64,000 nt of DNA, from NCBI GenBank assembly GCA_038258215.1, contig JBBSQC010000001.1:147324-211323 (forward strand), in the 5' to 3' direction. The stretch is from Fodinibacter sp038258215 (GTDB lineage Bacteria; Actinomycetota; Actinomycetes; Actinomycetales; Dermatophilaceae). Both the position numbers and the translations under genes were made by a program. Position 1 is the first letter of the stretch. Each line of letters opens with the position of its first letter. The notes beneath the pieces were generated by a model. It worked only from the letters and a program-made list of their open reading frames with translations. It was not told the DNA's origin and ran no database searches. Below, one piece after another: positions 20,613 through 29,239 of the stretch.

Positions 20613-21478
20613 CCGCCGGTATGCCGTTCTACGTCTCGCCCGAACAGCTGATGAAGGACCGGGCGGACTTCGCGCGCAAGGGCATCGCCCGTGGCCGCTC
20701 CGTCGTCGTGCTGGGCTTCGACAACGGGATCGCGTTCGTCGCCGAGAACCCCAGCCGGGCGCTGCACAAGATCTCCGAGATCTACGACCGCATCGCGTTC
20801 GCCGCGGTGGGCAAGTACAACGAGTTCGAGAACCTGCGGGTCGCCGGCGTGCGGTATGCCGACCTGCGGGGCTACTCCTACGACCGGTCAGACGTCACCG
20901 CGCGAGGTCTGGCCAACGCGTACGCCCAGACCCTCGGCTCGGTCTTCACCCAGGAGTCCAAGCCCTACGAGGTGGAGATCGTCGTCGCCGAGGTGGGCCC
21001 GGGGCCCGGGGCCGACCAGATCTACCGCCTGACCTACGACGGTTCCGTCGCGGACGAACACGGCTTCGTCGCGATGGGCGGTGGCGCCGAGCAGATCGAG
21101 ACGGGGTTGCGCGAGGGCTGGCGCGAGGGCCTGAACCTGTCCGAGGCGCTGACCCTGGCGGTGCGCCTCCTGGGCACCGACCCGGCGGGCGGCGCGGCCC
21201 GCGAGCTCGCCCCCGAGCAGCTCGAGGTCGCCGTGCTGGACCGGCACCGCCCGCGGCGCACCTTCCGCCGCATCAACGGCACCCTGCTCGGGCGGTTGCT
21301 CAGCAGCGAGGACCCCACGCTCGACGCCCCCGACGTCGACGACATGCCGGACGGCGGGGGTCCGCCGAGCCTCGACGATGCGGAGCAGCACGGTGCCGAC
21401 GGCACCACCGACAGCCCGCGAGACGCCTCGAGCAACCCGCAGACGCAGCGCCCCGAGCAGGGGGGCTCGGACGCGTGA
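20609..21478 (+). CDS. prcA: 20S proteasome alpha subunit
   Basis: A 289-residue alpha subunit forming the outer rings and gate of the 20S proteasome. It starts MPFYVSPEQLMKDRADFARKG a few residues in, the usual gating N-terminus, and lacks an N-terminal catalytic threonine. The folded core ends near residue 240; the last 50 residues are acidic, Gly/Ser/Pro-rich and probably disordered, an extension seen in many actinobacterial PrcA proteins. The ATG overlaps the prcB stop, and its own stop overlaps the GTG of pafA. Confidence 0.96.
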   Translation: MTAGMPFYVSPEQLMKDRADFARKGIARGRSVVVLGFDNGIAFVAENPSRALHKISEIYDRIAFAAVGKYNEFENLRVAGVRYADLRGYSYDRSDVTARGLANAYAQTLGSVFTQESKPYEVEIVVAEVGPGPGADQIYRLTYDGSVADEHGFVAMGGGAEQIETGLREGWREGLNLSEALTLAVRLLGTDPAGGAARELAPEQLEVAVLDRHRPRRTFRRINGTLLGRLLSSEDPTLDAPDVDDMPDGGGPPSLDDAEQHGADGTTDSPRDASSNPQTQRPEQGGSDA

Positions 21479-22851
21479 CTCCCCTCGGACGCCGAATCTT
21501 CGGGATCGAGAACGAGTACGGCATCACCTGCTCCACCGGCGGCCAGCGCACCCTGACCCCGGACGAGGTGGCGCGCTACCTCTTCCGGAAGGTCGTCGCC
21601 TGGGGCAGGTCGAGCAACGTCTTCCTCACCAACGGCTCGCGCCTCTACCTCGACGTCGGGTCGCACCCCGAGTACGCCACGGCCGAGTGCGACCGCATCC
21701 GGGACGTCGTCGCCCACGACCGCGCGGGGGAGCGGATCGTCGAGGGTCTGGTCGTCGACGCCCAACAGCGCCTGCGCGAGGACGGGGTGGCGGGCGACAT
21801 CTACGTCTTCAAGAACAACACCGACTCGGCGGGCAACTCCTACGGCTGTCACGAGAACTACCTCGTTCGGCGTGCGGGGGAGTTCGCCACCATCGCCGAC
21901 GCCCTGCTGCCGTTCCTCATCAGCCGCCAGCTCACCTGCGGCGCCGGCAAGCTGGTGACGACCTCCAAGGGGGCGTCGTTCGCCGTGAGCCAGCGGGCCG
22001 ACCACATCTGGGAGGGCGTGTCGTCGGCGACCACCCGCAGCCGGCCGATCATCAACACCCGCGACGAGCCGCACGCCGACGCCGAGCACTACCGACGACT
22101 GCACGTCATCGTCGGGGACTCCAACATGAGCGAGACGACGACCATGCTCAAGGTCGGGTCGTGCGACCTGGTGCTGCGGATGATCGAGGCCGGGGTCGTC
22201 ATGCGCGACCTCACCCTGGAGAACCCGATCCGGGCGATCCGGGAGATCTCCCACGACCTCACGGGCCGCCGCACCGTGCGCCTCGCCAACGGTCGGGAGA
22301 TGTCGGCCCTGGACCTCCAGCGGGAGTACCACGACAAGGCCGCTGCCTTCGTGGCCCGCGAGGGGGCCACCGACCCGCTGCACGAGCGCGTGCTCGAACT
22401 GTGGGACCGCACCCTGCGGGCCGTGGAGACCGACACCCTCTCCTTGGTCGACACCGAGATCGACTGGGTCGTCAAGCACAAGCTCATCGACGAGTACGCC
22501 TCCCGCAACGGGCTCGGGCTCGACCACCCGCGGCTCGCGCAGATCGACCTCGCCTACCACGACATCGACCGACAGCGGGGGCTGTTCTACCTGCTCCAGC
22601 GCAGGGGGCGGATCGCGCGGGTGGTCAGCGACCCCGAGGTGTTCCGGGCCAAGGTGCTTCCGCCGCAGACGACCCGGGCGAAGCTCCGCGGGGACTTCAT
22701 CCGGGCCGCCCAGGAGCACCGTCGGGACTTCACGGTCGACTGGGTGCACCTCAAGCTCAACGACCAGGCGCAGCGCACCGTGCTCTGCAAGGACCCGTTC
22801 GTCGCCTCGGACCCTCGGGTGGACCGGCTCATCGAGGGGATGATGTCGTGA
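21475..22851 (+). CDS. pafA: Pup-protein ligase
   Basis: A 458-residue ligase that joins the gamma-carboxylate of the Pup C-terminal Glu to substrate lysines with ATP. It begins GRRIFGIENEYGI, followed by FLTNGSRLYLDVGSHPEYAT and FKNNTDSAGNSYGCHENYL. It is shorter than Dop and lacks the Dop insertion. The GTG start at 21475 overlaps the prcA stop (GTGA). In many relatives the FKBP, pafB, pafC, tatA and tatC genes follow closely; here they lie about 28 kb further on, after the eCIS locus. Confidence 0.96.
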   Translation: MTPLGRRIFGIENEYGITCSTGGQRTLTPDEVARYLFRKVVAWGRSSNVFLTNGSRLYLDVGSHPEYATAECDRIRDVVAHDRAGERIVEGLVVDAQQRLREDGVAGDIYVFKNNTDSAGNSYGCHENYLVRRAGEFATIADALLPFLISRQLTCGAGKLVTTSKGASFAVSQRADHIWEGVSSATTRSRPIINTRDEPHADAEHYRRLHVIVGDSNMSETTTMLKVGSCDLVLRMIEAGVVMRDLTLENPIRAIREISHDLTGRRTVRLANGREMSALDLQREYHDKAAAFVAREGATDPLHERVLELWDRTLRAVETDTLSLVDTEIDWVVKHKLIDEYASRNGLGLDHPRLAQIDLAYHDIDRQRGLFYLLQRRGRIARVVSDPEVFRAKVLPPQTTRAKLRGDFIRAAQEHRRDFTVDWVHLKLNDQAQRTVLCKDPFVASDPRVDRLIEGMMS

Positions 22852-22994
22852 TCCGGCACCGGCCCGGTCCTGGAGCGTTCGTCGTCGAGCGATGGCGACT
22901 CCAGCCGGGGGACGTCGCTGGTCGGTCCGGCGTCGGTCTCGGTGAGCAGTCGAGGCGGGCCGGCATCTCGGATGCGCCCTGCGTGTGCCTGCGA

Positions 22995-23000
22995 TACCCT
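22995..23000 (+). promoter_or_regulatory. Candidate -10 box for the SARP-type regulator
   Basis: TACCCT in the pafA-regulator gap. Initiation near 23007 would leave a leader of about 180 bases before the GTG at 23186. Confidence 0.4.
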
Positions 23001-23006
23001 CACCAC

Positions 23007-23185
23007 GTGTGAGTAGGCCGTACAGCAGTACGTTTCAGGGCCAGGATGCTGTCAGCCGTGGCGAGACTCCTTCGGACGGCTGGCGCACCAGGTGAAGAAG
23101 TGTGTCGCCGGAGGCAATCGGGTAGGCGGTGCCGCCGGCGCGCAGTAGCCCGAGGGGGAGGTATGAGGACCCTGCGTCCATCGCC
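23007..23185 (+). promoter_or_regulatory. Structured leader upstream of the SARP-type regulator
   Basis: The 334-base gap from 22852 to 23185 holds no obvious full gene. Its 3' half looks like a leader RNA. CGTAC-AGCA-GTACG (23019-23032) forms a perfect 5-bp hairpin, and CAGCCGT (23053-23059) can pair with ACGGCTG (23076-23082). A purine-rich GAGGGGGAGG (23152-23161) lies just before an ATG. A small frame ends by overlapping the regulator start. Upstream of 22995 I see nothing notable. Confidence 0.35.
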
Positions 23186-23189
23186 GTGA
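23046..23189 (+). CDS. Possible small upstream ORF (47 or 8 codons) coupled to the regulator
   Basis: An ATG at 23046 opens a 47-codon arginine-rich frame ending at TGA 23187-23189. An internal ATG at 23163, right after GAGGGGGAGG, gives an 8-residue version (MRTLRPSP). The TGA overlaps the GTG of the regulator at 23186 (GTGA), the same junction as seen inside the pup-prcBA-pafA operon. It could be a translated leader that couples ribosomes into the regulator. No homology is recognised, and chance remains likely. Confidence 0.25.
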   Translation: MLSAVARLLRTAGAPGEEVCRRRQSGRRCRRRAVARGGGMRTLRPSP

Positions 23190-24958
23190 CCGCGACCGAG
23201 ATCCACCTCGATGTCGGCCTCGACGTCCGTGGTGGGTCGAGCGAGCCGCTCGCCACCCGAACCGACCGGTGGCTGCACCGCGAGCGTCTGCTCGAGGTCC
23301 TCGACACTGCGAGCGGATCGGGGCTCGCGCTGGTGATTGCGCCGTTGGGCAGCGGAAAGACCACCCTGCTTCAGCAGTGGGCCCTGGGCCGGTCGGACGA
23401 GGTGCACTGGGTGAGCTCGTCGGACGACGTCGACCAGCTCGTAGGGCTGCCCCGTCGAGGGGCGACCGTCGTCGTGGACGACGCCCAGTGCCTCGGCGGT
23501 CGCGCCCTGTCGGACCTGGCGCTCCAGATCGAACACACGACCCCCGGCAACATCTACGTCATCGCCGCGAGGTCGCTCCCGCCGTTCAACCTCGCGCACC
23601 GCGAGTTCCCGGTCCCGGTACTCGTCACCCAGGACGACCTCCAGTTCCGCCCGCCGGAGATCGCGGACCTCTACGGGCAGGTCTACGGCGCGCCGATCTC
23701 CGAGGCTCTGTGCCGCGAGCTGGCCAGGACGACCCAGGGTTGGGCGGCGGCTCTGTACCTGCGCCACCTCTCCGATCGCCCGTCGCCGAGCGGACCGATG
23801 AGGATCCGGGCCCCGGACCCGCCCGGACCCCTGCTGGTGGATCCCGGCTTCACGTGGTCCTACCTGGCGCGAGAGGTCCTGGCCCCGTTGCCACCGCCTT
23901 TGGTGCACTTCCTCCAGCTGACCTGTGGACTCGACCCGCTCACGGTGCAGGGCTGCGACCTGCTCCTCTCATGGAACGGCTCGCGGGAGGCGCTGCGCGA
24001 GATCGCCGAGCGGTCGGGCCTGGTGCGAGCAGACCCGGAGGCTGCCGACGTCTTCCACTGTCACCCGGTCCTTCGGGCCCACCTGCAGGCCCAGTCAACC
24101 GGTGGACCCCCTGCCCACGGGCTGCGCGAGCGCGCCGTGCGTGAGATCGGGCAGGACATCGAGCGACTCGACGTGCGTTGCCTCGGTGCCTTCCAGATGC
24201 GTGCCGGGGGACGCGACGTCGACTTCGCCCGGGTGCGTCCATCGGCGCGGACCGTGGTGCGCATCCTCGCGGTCCGTGCTGGCGCTCCGGTCCATCGCGA
24301 GGAGCTCGTCGAGCTGCTGTGGCCAGATCGCAGCCTCGAGTCCGGCATCCACAATCTCCACGTGGCCATCTCCTCCCTCCGCCACTGCCTCGAGGGTGCC
24401 GCACCCGGGCGCAGTCGCGAGCTGGTGGCGAGGTGCGGGGACGCGTACGTGCTGGCGCCCGACACCGACCTCGTGACCGACATCCAGCGCCTGGAGCTCG
24501 CGTTGCAGGTGGCAGCCGACGACGGAGCACAACGGAGCGCCGCGCTCGGATCCGTCCTGGAGCTGTATGCCGGCGACGTGCTCCCCGCAGACGGCCCCGC
24601 CGAGTGGGTGGTCGGGATCCGGGATCAGCTCCGGCAGCGAGTCGCCGACGCTGCGGCGGAGCTGGCCGGGCTGGAGCTCGATCGCGGGCACCTGTCCGGC
24701 GCCGTGGCGGCGGCGAAGCGCAGCATCGAACTCGACCCGTGGAACGACGCGGGGTGGCGCCGGCTCATCGAGGGGCACGTCCAGGCTGGAGACCCCGCGC
24801 GCGAGGCGATGGCCCGCCGCAGCTACAGGAGGCGCCTGCACGACCTCGGCGTCGATGCCGTGGAGGCTCCAGGGACGAGGCAGGTGCCACGCTCTCAGGG
24901 CCTCTTGAACAGCTCGACCTCACCGAGCGCCACCCGGTGGTTCGGCCCGGCGCCGTAA
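23186..24958 (+). CDS. MalT-like ATPase with C-terminal SARP/BTAD DNA-binding module
   Basis: A 590-residue regulator. An N-terminal P-loop ATPase (Walker A PLGSGKTT at 53-60, Walker B-like VVVDDAQ at 95-101) resembles MalT/LAL proteins. From about residue 329 there is an OmpR-type winged helix (LDVRCLGAFQMRAGG, then LVELLWPDRSLESGIHNLHVAISSLR) and a BTAD domain to about 575. In AfsR-type SARPs the order is reversed, with the DNA-binding module first. It lies head-on against the eCIS operon: its last 64 bases overlap the 3' end of the zinc-ribbon gene. A role in controlling the eCIS is inferred from position. Start GTG 23186; GTG 23129 would add 19 residues. Confidence 0.8.
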   Translation: MTATEIHLDVGLDVRGGSSEPLATRTDRWLHRERLLEVLDTASGSGLALVIAPLGSGKTTLLQQWALGRSDEVHWVSSSDDVDQLVGLPRRGATVVVDDAQCLGGRALSDLALQIEHTTPGNIYVIAARSLPPFNLAHREFPVPVLVTQDDLQFRPPEIADLYGQVYGAPISEALCRELARTTQGWAAALYLRHLSDRPSPSGPMRIRAPDPPGPLLVDPGFTWSYLAREVLAPLPPPLVHFLQLTCGLDPLTVQGCDLLLSWNGSREALREIAERSGLVRADPEAADVFHCHPVLRAHLQAQSTGGPPAHGLRERAVREIGQDIERLDVRCLGAFQMRAGGRDVDFARVRPSARTVVRILAVRAGAPVHREELVELLWPDRSLESGIHNLHVAISSLRHCLEGAAPGRSRELVARCGDAYVLAPDTDLVTDIQRLELALQVAADDGAQRSAALGSVLELYAGDVLPADGPAEWVVGIRDQLRQRVADAAAELAGLELDRGHLSGAVAAAKRSIELDPWNDAGWRRLIEGHVQAGDPAREAMARRSYRRRLHDLGVDAVEAPGTRQVPRSQGLLNSSTSPSATRWFGPAP

Positions 24959-26019
24959 GCGGCCCGGATGGTGAGGCGCACGGAGACGACGTCGTCCACG
25001 CCGACGTGAAAGTTCTGCGCCCCGGCGACGTCTACGAGCCGGATCCTCTGGGTCTCTGTCCCCCCGTCGGGTCGCGTCATGGTGAGCTCGACCTTGTGGA
25101 CTCGCGCGGTCGCGTGGTAGGCCTTGCCGGGCTCCGACGTCGGTCCGTTGTACAGGGTGATGTAGGCCAGTCGGATCGGCTCCTCGAGATCCAGAGTGAC
25201 GAACTCGCCCGCGGCCGTGCCGGTCGGGCGCGGAGACCAGTACTGGTTGGGCGCACCGTCACCGACCGTCTTCGCGGCGTGTCCCCGGGAGGCGCTCGAC
25301 GCCGCGAACGCCTCTGGAAGGACGATCTCGTGCGAGATCCGGTCACGAGCAAAGCCGACCGCCTCCACGGCGCGGACACGGCCGAACCAACCTCCAGCCA
25401 CGATCGCTGCCAGCAGCACCAGGATGGCCAACGGGCGGTTGAGGCCGAGCCTGCGCCGCCGGCTCGTGGGCCGAGACCCCGCCTCCCGCGCCGGGCGCGG
25501 CGTGCGTCGAAAGAGACGTCGGTACCACGGCGGCGCCTCAACGACAGGGGCGTCGACGAGGTCGTCACCACACCGCCGGCAGTACCGCCGCGTGGGCACG
25601 TTCCCCGCGCCGCAGTGCGGGCACACGGTTTCGCCCGGCAGTGGGCGCCGGTCCTCGGCCGGAAGCTCGCGGCGACGAGGCCGGGGTGCGGCGGCGGCTC
25701 CCGGGCGGACGGGGACCGCACGACCAGGTGGTGGCGGTACGGACTCCGAGGGGCCCGGCGGCGGGGGTGAGTGGTCGCGGTCATCACCGGGTGTCGCGTG
25801 CGTCTCCACACGAGGTGCGCTGTTGGGACTGGCGGGAGACCCGTGAGCGGCCACGGTGCTGCTCGGCTCGGATCCCGGGCCGTCGGCCACCGGTGGCACG
25901 AGGGGGGTGGCACCCATCGGGTCCGACGTCGACTCCTGCCACTCGAGGAAGGACCCGCAGGCTCCACAGAAGGACTCCCCGGGCTGGGTCGACGCCCCGC
26001 ACTGATCGCAGATCGTCAT
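24895..26019 (-). CDS. Zinc-ribbon membrane protein with C-terminal discoidin-like domain
   Basis: A 374-residue protein, last gene of the leftward eCIS operon. It has two zinc ribbons, CDQCG...CGACG (residues 4-25) and CPHCGAG...CRRCGDD (about 132-152), separated by a Pro/Ser-rich linker. One transmembrane segment follows (about 195-216, PLAILVLLAAIVAGGWFG). The C-terminal 150 residues are beta-rich and resemble the F5/8 discoidin-like, 'NADase-type glycan-binding' domain (NQYWSPRP, FVTLDLEEPIRLAYITLYNG). The topology suggests cytosolic zinc ribbons and an exported binding domain, plausibly linking the injection system to the envelope; that is inference. The ATG at 26019 was chosen because the first ribbon starts there. 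Confidence 0.75.
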   Translation of the reverse strand: MTICDQCGASTQPGESFCGACGSFLEWQESTSDPMGATPLVPPVADGPGSEPSSTVAAHGSPASPNSAPRVETHATPGDDRDHSPPPPGPSESVPPPPGRAVPVRPGAAAAPRPRRRELPAEDRRPLPGETVCPHCGAGNVPTRRYCRRCGDDLVDAPVVEAPPWYRRLFRRTPRPAREAGSRPTSRRRRLGLNRPLAILVLLAAIVAGGWFGRVRAVEAVGFARDRISHEIVLPEAFAASSASRGHAAKTVGDGAPNQYWSPRPTGTAAGEFVTLDLEEPIRLAYITLYNGPTSEPGKAYHATARVHKVELTMTRPDGGTETQRIRLVDVAGAQNFHVGVDDVVSVRLTIRAAYGAGPNHRVALGEVELFKRP

Positions 26020-26041
26020 GTGTGCCTCCCCACCGTCTGGC

Positions 26042-26581
26042 TCATCGACCCACGACCTCGAGCACGTGCTGCACGTGCGCTGGAGTGGCCGCTTCGACCA
26101 CGGCCCGGAGCCGGGCCAGGTCGACGCCGTCGGGATCGTCCACCGCCACCCTGATTCGCGCCATTGGGGCGGGCCCACCGGGAAGGTCGGTGCCCGGAAC
26201 CGTGGACCACCGCGAGGCACCGGTCTCGGTGACCTCCACGTCCCCACCACTGGCACGCGCGACCACCTCCGCCAACCCGACGGAGGTGCCGCGACGCCGA
26301 TAGGCATTGACCGCTGAACGGACCGCCCGGCGCCGATCCTCCAGGCGGGTCTGCTCGTCGAGCTCGACACCCACCCAGCCCGCGAGGAAGGCGACGAAGT
26401 CCTCAGGGGCGAGGTCGGGGTCCACGTAGGCCGCCAGGGTGTCGAGGGTGAGCAGCACCGGGGCAAGGGCGTCGTCGAAGGCAGCCACGAACCGCACTGT
26501 GAAGGTGTCCTCCTGGTACGGACCGGGTAGGTGGTACACCATCGGCACAGCGCTCTCGAGTCCGTCGACCACCCCGCGCAT
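26042..26581 (-). CDS. eCIS/phage tail protein I-like baseplate component (TIGR02242-like)
   Basis: A 179-residue protein with the pattern of the TIGR02242 phage-tail family: PYQEDTFTVRFVAAFDDALAPVL near the start, then LDTLAAYVDPDLAPEDFVAFLAGWVG, LEDRRRAVRSAVNAYRRRGT and a C-terminal beta/alpha domain. These proteins sit beside baseplate J in contractile systems and help build the baseplate wedge. It starts 3 bases after the baseplate J stop, so the genes are coupled. Its role is supported by family pattern and neighbours. Confidence 0.85.
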   Translation of the reverse strand: MRGVVDGLESAVPMVYHLPGPYQEDTFTVRFVAAFDDALAPVLLTLDTLAAYVDPDLAPEDFVAFLAGWVGVELDEQTRLEDRRRAVRSAVNAYRRRGTSVGLAEVVARASGGDVEVTETGASRWSTVPGTDLPGGPAPMARIRVAVDDPDGVDLARLRAVVEAATPAHVQHVLEVVGR

Positions 26582-26584
26582 GAC

Positions 26585-28525
26585 CTAGCCCCCCTTCGAC
26601 ACGCGCACCTGGTGCCCGAAGGAGAACACCAGGGCGTGCGGGTCCAGCTCGACCCGGTTCACCGGCTCCGCCCGTACCCCGGTGAGGGGGTCTGCGGCGA
26701 AGAGCCGCACCTCGTCGACGAGCTCGGTGCCGCTGAGCCGCTGGAGGACGGCGTAGACCTCGCCCGTCTGCACCGGCCTCCCGAACGGCCACCCGGTGCC
26801 GTCCGGCCCGCCGGACAGCGGGTCGAAGTAGCGGAACAGCGCTCTCAGGGCCTGGCCGCGCAACGACTCGAGATCCGTCCGGGGCCGGGCCGTCAGTCGA
26901 GACACGACGGTGATTCCTTGGTAGAACGGAGGCTCCACCACCAGGCGGGTGCCGATGACGCGACGCTCGTCGAGATGCTGCGTCACGACCTCGAGGAGCT
27001 CCTCGGTGGGGACCAGGTCCTCGAACCGGATCGTGCCGTCCACCTCTCGTGGGGCTCCGGGGACCACGAGCAGCCTCGCCCCGCTCTCCGCCTCGGGGAT
27101 GCAGCGCACTCGAGCCAGCCCGGGTGCCGACCGCAGGGCCAGGACCTCGAAGTCCTCGGCGGTGACGGCGCGGTCCCGAGTGCGGAGGTCGAGTGGGCCG
27201 CGCCGCCGGACCTCGTCCATCGTCTCGCCGGCCACCCCGCCGACGGCCGGGTGACGGTTCTGGACCCGCTCGATGTAGGGAATCGAGGTCCTCAGCACCG
27301 ACAGCGCGCCGGTGGCGACGTTGCCCCGGGGGCCGCCCCCGAAGCGGTAGCTGGGGACCCGGAGAGGAGCGCCCTTGGGTGGGACGGCGCCGAAGCAGGT
27401 CAGCAGGCCGTCCGGCTCACGAACTGCCGGGGCGAACTCGACGATGCCCGATGCCCGGTCGACCCGGAACACGCGCTCGTCGGGCGAACGGTCCGCGAAC
27501 GAGGTGACCTCCTCCCAGGTGTCCCACCCGGCACCACCTGCGACCTCGAGGACGAGTGCGTGCCCGTCGTCCACCACAGGATGGTGAGCCAACGGGAAAC
27601 CTTGGCCGGGAACGCCTTCCGAGAGCCCGATGACCTCGTCGCTCACGACCTCGGCGTGAAGGGCAGGGATCGACCCGCCGATGGTGAACGCCTCCACCGA
27701 TCGGATCACCGGGGACACGCGGTATGCCGGGTAGTCCCCCTCCGGCGCCACCACCAGGCAGCGCAGCCAACCGGCCCGCATGCCCCCGGAGGTCGACACC
27801 ACGTGCGCGGCCGGAACGTGGACGACGACGTCGCCCGAGCGGTTCAGCCCACCGGTGCCGTCGCGGTCGAGCTCGCAGCCGGTCCAGCCGCTGCCGGTCC
27901 ACGCCTGCCACCTCAGGGGCGGGAAGTCCGGATGGACACCGGCGCCCTGGACGTCGCAGGCGAAGCGCAGCGCGACGGCACACCTCGGTGCCGCGTCGTC
28001 CAGAGCGAGGAGCACGGCGTCCCCAGGGGTCGGCGGTGTGCCGAAGCAGTCGAAGCTCGACCGCTCGCGGAGCTCGCGGGTGCGCGTCACGACATCGCCG
28101 TCCGCGCCGTGGGTGGCGACACCGGCGAGGCGTCGGGGCGCGACCGAGAGGTCGGCGACGGTCTCGAAGACGATGGCGTCCTCGTGCTCGGTGCGCTGGG
28201 TGCTCAGCTGGGTGCCGCGGCCGACCAGCACGACCTCCGGTTGCGGTGCCGAGAGCCAGAACGTGGCGTCGACCCGCGCTGCGGTGGGTGCGTGCGGCCG
28301 CACCCCGATGAGGTCGAGAAAGGCGAGGTAGAGCTTGTCCGGCACCCGGTTGAGCCGGTAGAGGAGCTGGTCGACCATGAAGGCGAACGTCTCGATCAGG
28401 GTCACCCCCGGGTCGGAGACGTTGTGGTCGCTCCACTCCGGGCAGCGCTGCTGCACCATCCGCTTGGCGTCGTCGACCAGATCCTGGAATCGCCGGTCGT
28501 CCAGGTTCGGCAGGGGAAGGGTCAT
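26585..28525 (-). CDS. eCIS baseplate J-like protein (putative baseplate assembly protein)
   Basis: A 646-residue baseplate wedge protein, about the size of TIGR02243-type baseplate assembly proteins. The N-terminus has RRFQDLVDDAKRMVQQRCPE and HNVSDPGVTLIETFAFMVDQ, a characteristic block, and the middle has DEVRRRGPLDLRTRDRAVTA with EDFE, another conserved block of baseplate J-like proteins. It links the central hub to the sheath through the wedge and is needed for assembly. The ATG 28525 overlaps the gp25 stop (ATGA). The longer open frame upstream of 28525 runs through the gp25 gene and is rejected. Confidence 0.9.
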   Translation of the reverse strand: MTLPLPNLDDRRFQDLVDDAKRMVQQRCPEWSDHNVSDPGVTLIETFAFMVDQLLYRLNRVPDKLYLAFLDLIGVRPHAPTAARVDATFWLSAPQPEVVLVGRGTQLSTQRTEHEDAIVFETVADLSVAPRRLAGVATHGADGDVVTRTRELRERSSFDCFGTPPTPGDAVLLALDDAAPRCAVALRFACDVQGAGVHPDFPPLRWQAWTGSGWTGCELDRDGTGGLNRSGDVVVHVPAAHVVSTSGGMRAGWLRCLVVAPEGDYPAYRVSPVIRSVEAFTIGGSIPALHAEVVSDEVIGLSEGVPGQGFPLAHHPVVDDGHALVLEVAGGAGWDTWEEVTSFADRSPDERVFRVDRASGIVEFAPAVREPDGLLTCFGAVPPKGAPLRVPSYRFGGGPRGNVATGALSVLRTSIPYIERVQNRHPAVGGVAGETMDEVRRRGPLDLRTRDRAVTAEDFEVLALRSAPGLARVRCIPEAESGARLLVVPGAPREVDGTIRFEDLVPTEELLEVVTQHLDERRVIGTRLVVEPPFYQGITVVSRLTARPRTDLESLRGQALRALFRYFDPLSGGPDGTGWPFGRPVQTGEVYAVLQRLSGTELVDEVRLFAADPLTGVRAEPVNRVELDPHALVFSFGHQVRVSKGG

Positions 28526-28935
28526 GTGAGGGCGCTCCCCTCGGTCGGCGGGATCACGTAGAATGGGAAGACCAGGTTGCGCGGGTCGTTCGTGCCGGCC
28601 ACGGAGTACTGGATGTCGATGTAGAGCGTGCCCTGGTCGACGGCGTCGAAGCGGACGGCGACCTCCTCCAGCTCGATGCGCGGCTCCCACCGGTCCAGGG
28701 CCACCCGGACGGCATACGCGAGGTCGCCAGCCGTTCCGGCATCCGCCGGCGCGAAGACGTAGTCGTGGACGGCGCAACCGAACTCGGGCCGCATCGGTCG
28801 TTCTCCGGGGGCGGTGGCGAGGATCAGCCGGATGCTCTCCTCAACCTCCTGCACTCCTCCGACGAGGCTGATGCCACCCGTGGGGTCCGCGCGCAGCGGA
28901 AAGGCCCACCCGTGCCCGACGAACTCCTGGGCCAT
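28522..28935 (-). CDS. eCIS baseplate protein of the gp25/IraD family
   Basis: A 137-residue gp25-like wedge protein. Family blocks include GWAFPLRADPTGGISLVGG, EEVEESI-like helix (VQEVEESIRLILATAPGER), the strictly typical RPEFGCAVHDYVF, and the C-terminal RWEPRIELEEVAV strand. gp25 nucleates sheath polymerisation on the baseplate. Start ATG 28935 matches the family N-terminus. It overlaps the next gene by 4 bases and follows the PAAR gene by 2 bases. Confidence 0.93.
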   Translation of the reverse strand: MAQEFVGHGWAFPLRADPTGGISLVGGVQEVEESIRLILATAPGERPMRPEFGCAVHDYVFAPADAGTAGDLAYAVRVALDRWEPRIELEEVAVRFDAVDQGTLYIDIQYSVAGTNDPRNLVFPFYVIPPTEGSALT

Positions 28936-28937
28936 GG

Positions 28938-29219
28938 TCAGCCCCCGATCAAGACGGTCGGGCACCCCGGCGGGATCACCGGCGCGCCACACCCGGACAT
29001 GTCGCCGACCCGGATGGCCGGCCGGCCACCGAGGAGCACGGTGGGGCAGCCCGGCGCGAGCGGGGTGGGCGGGTGAGGGGGAGGCGGGGGGAACGAGCAG
29101 GTGTGCAGGTCGCCCAGGACGGCAGCCGGCATCCCGCCGATGAGCACGGTGGCCACACCGGGGCCGGTGATCACCCCCGGGTGACCGGTCATGTCGCCCA
29201 CGCGGGCTGCTGCTGGCAT
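28938..29219 (-). CDS. PAAR-domain spike tip protein
   Basis: A 93-residue PAAR protein that caps the spike and sharpens the tip of contractile systems. It starts PAAARVGDMTGH and shows the repeated GxPTVLIGG/GRPAIRVGDMS pattern with His and Cys residues positioned to bind metal (TGHPG, LHTCSF, GDMSGCGAP). A proline run (SFPPPPPHPPTPLAPG) occupies the central loop, where some PAAR proteins carry inserts. No effector domain is attached. It lies directly after the VgrG-like gene. Confidence 0.92.
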   Translation of the reverse strand: MPAAARVGDMTGHPGVITGPGVATVLIGGMPAAVLGDLHTCSFPPPPPHPPTPLAPGCPTVLLGGRPAIRVGDMSGCGAPVIPPGCPTVLIGG

Positions 29220-29239
29220 CGTTGACCTCCCTACGGCTC

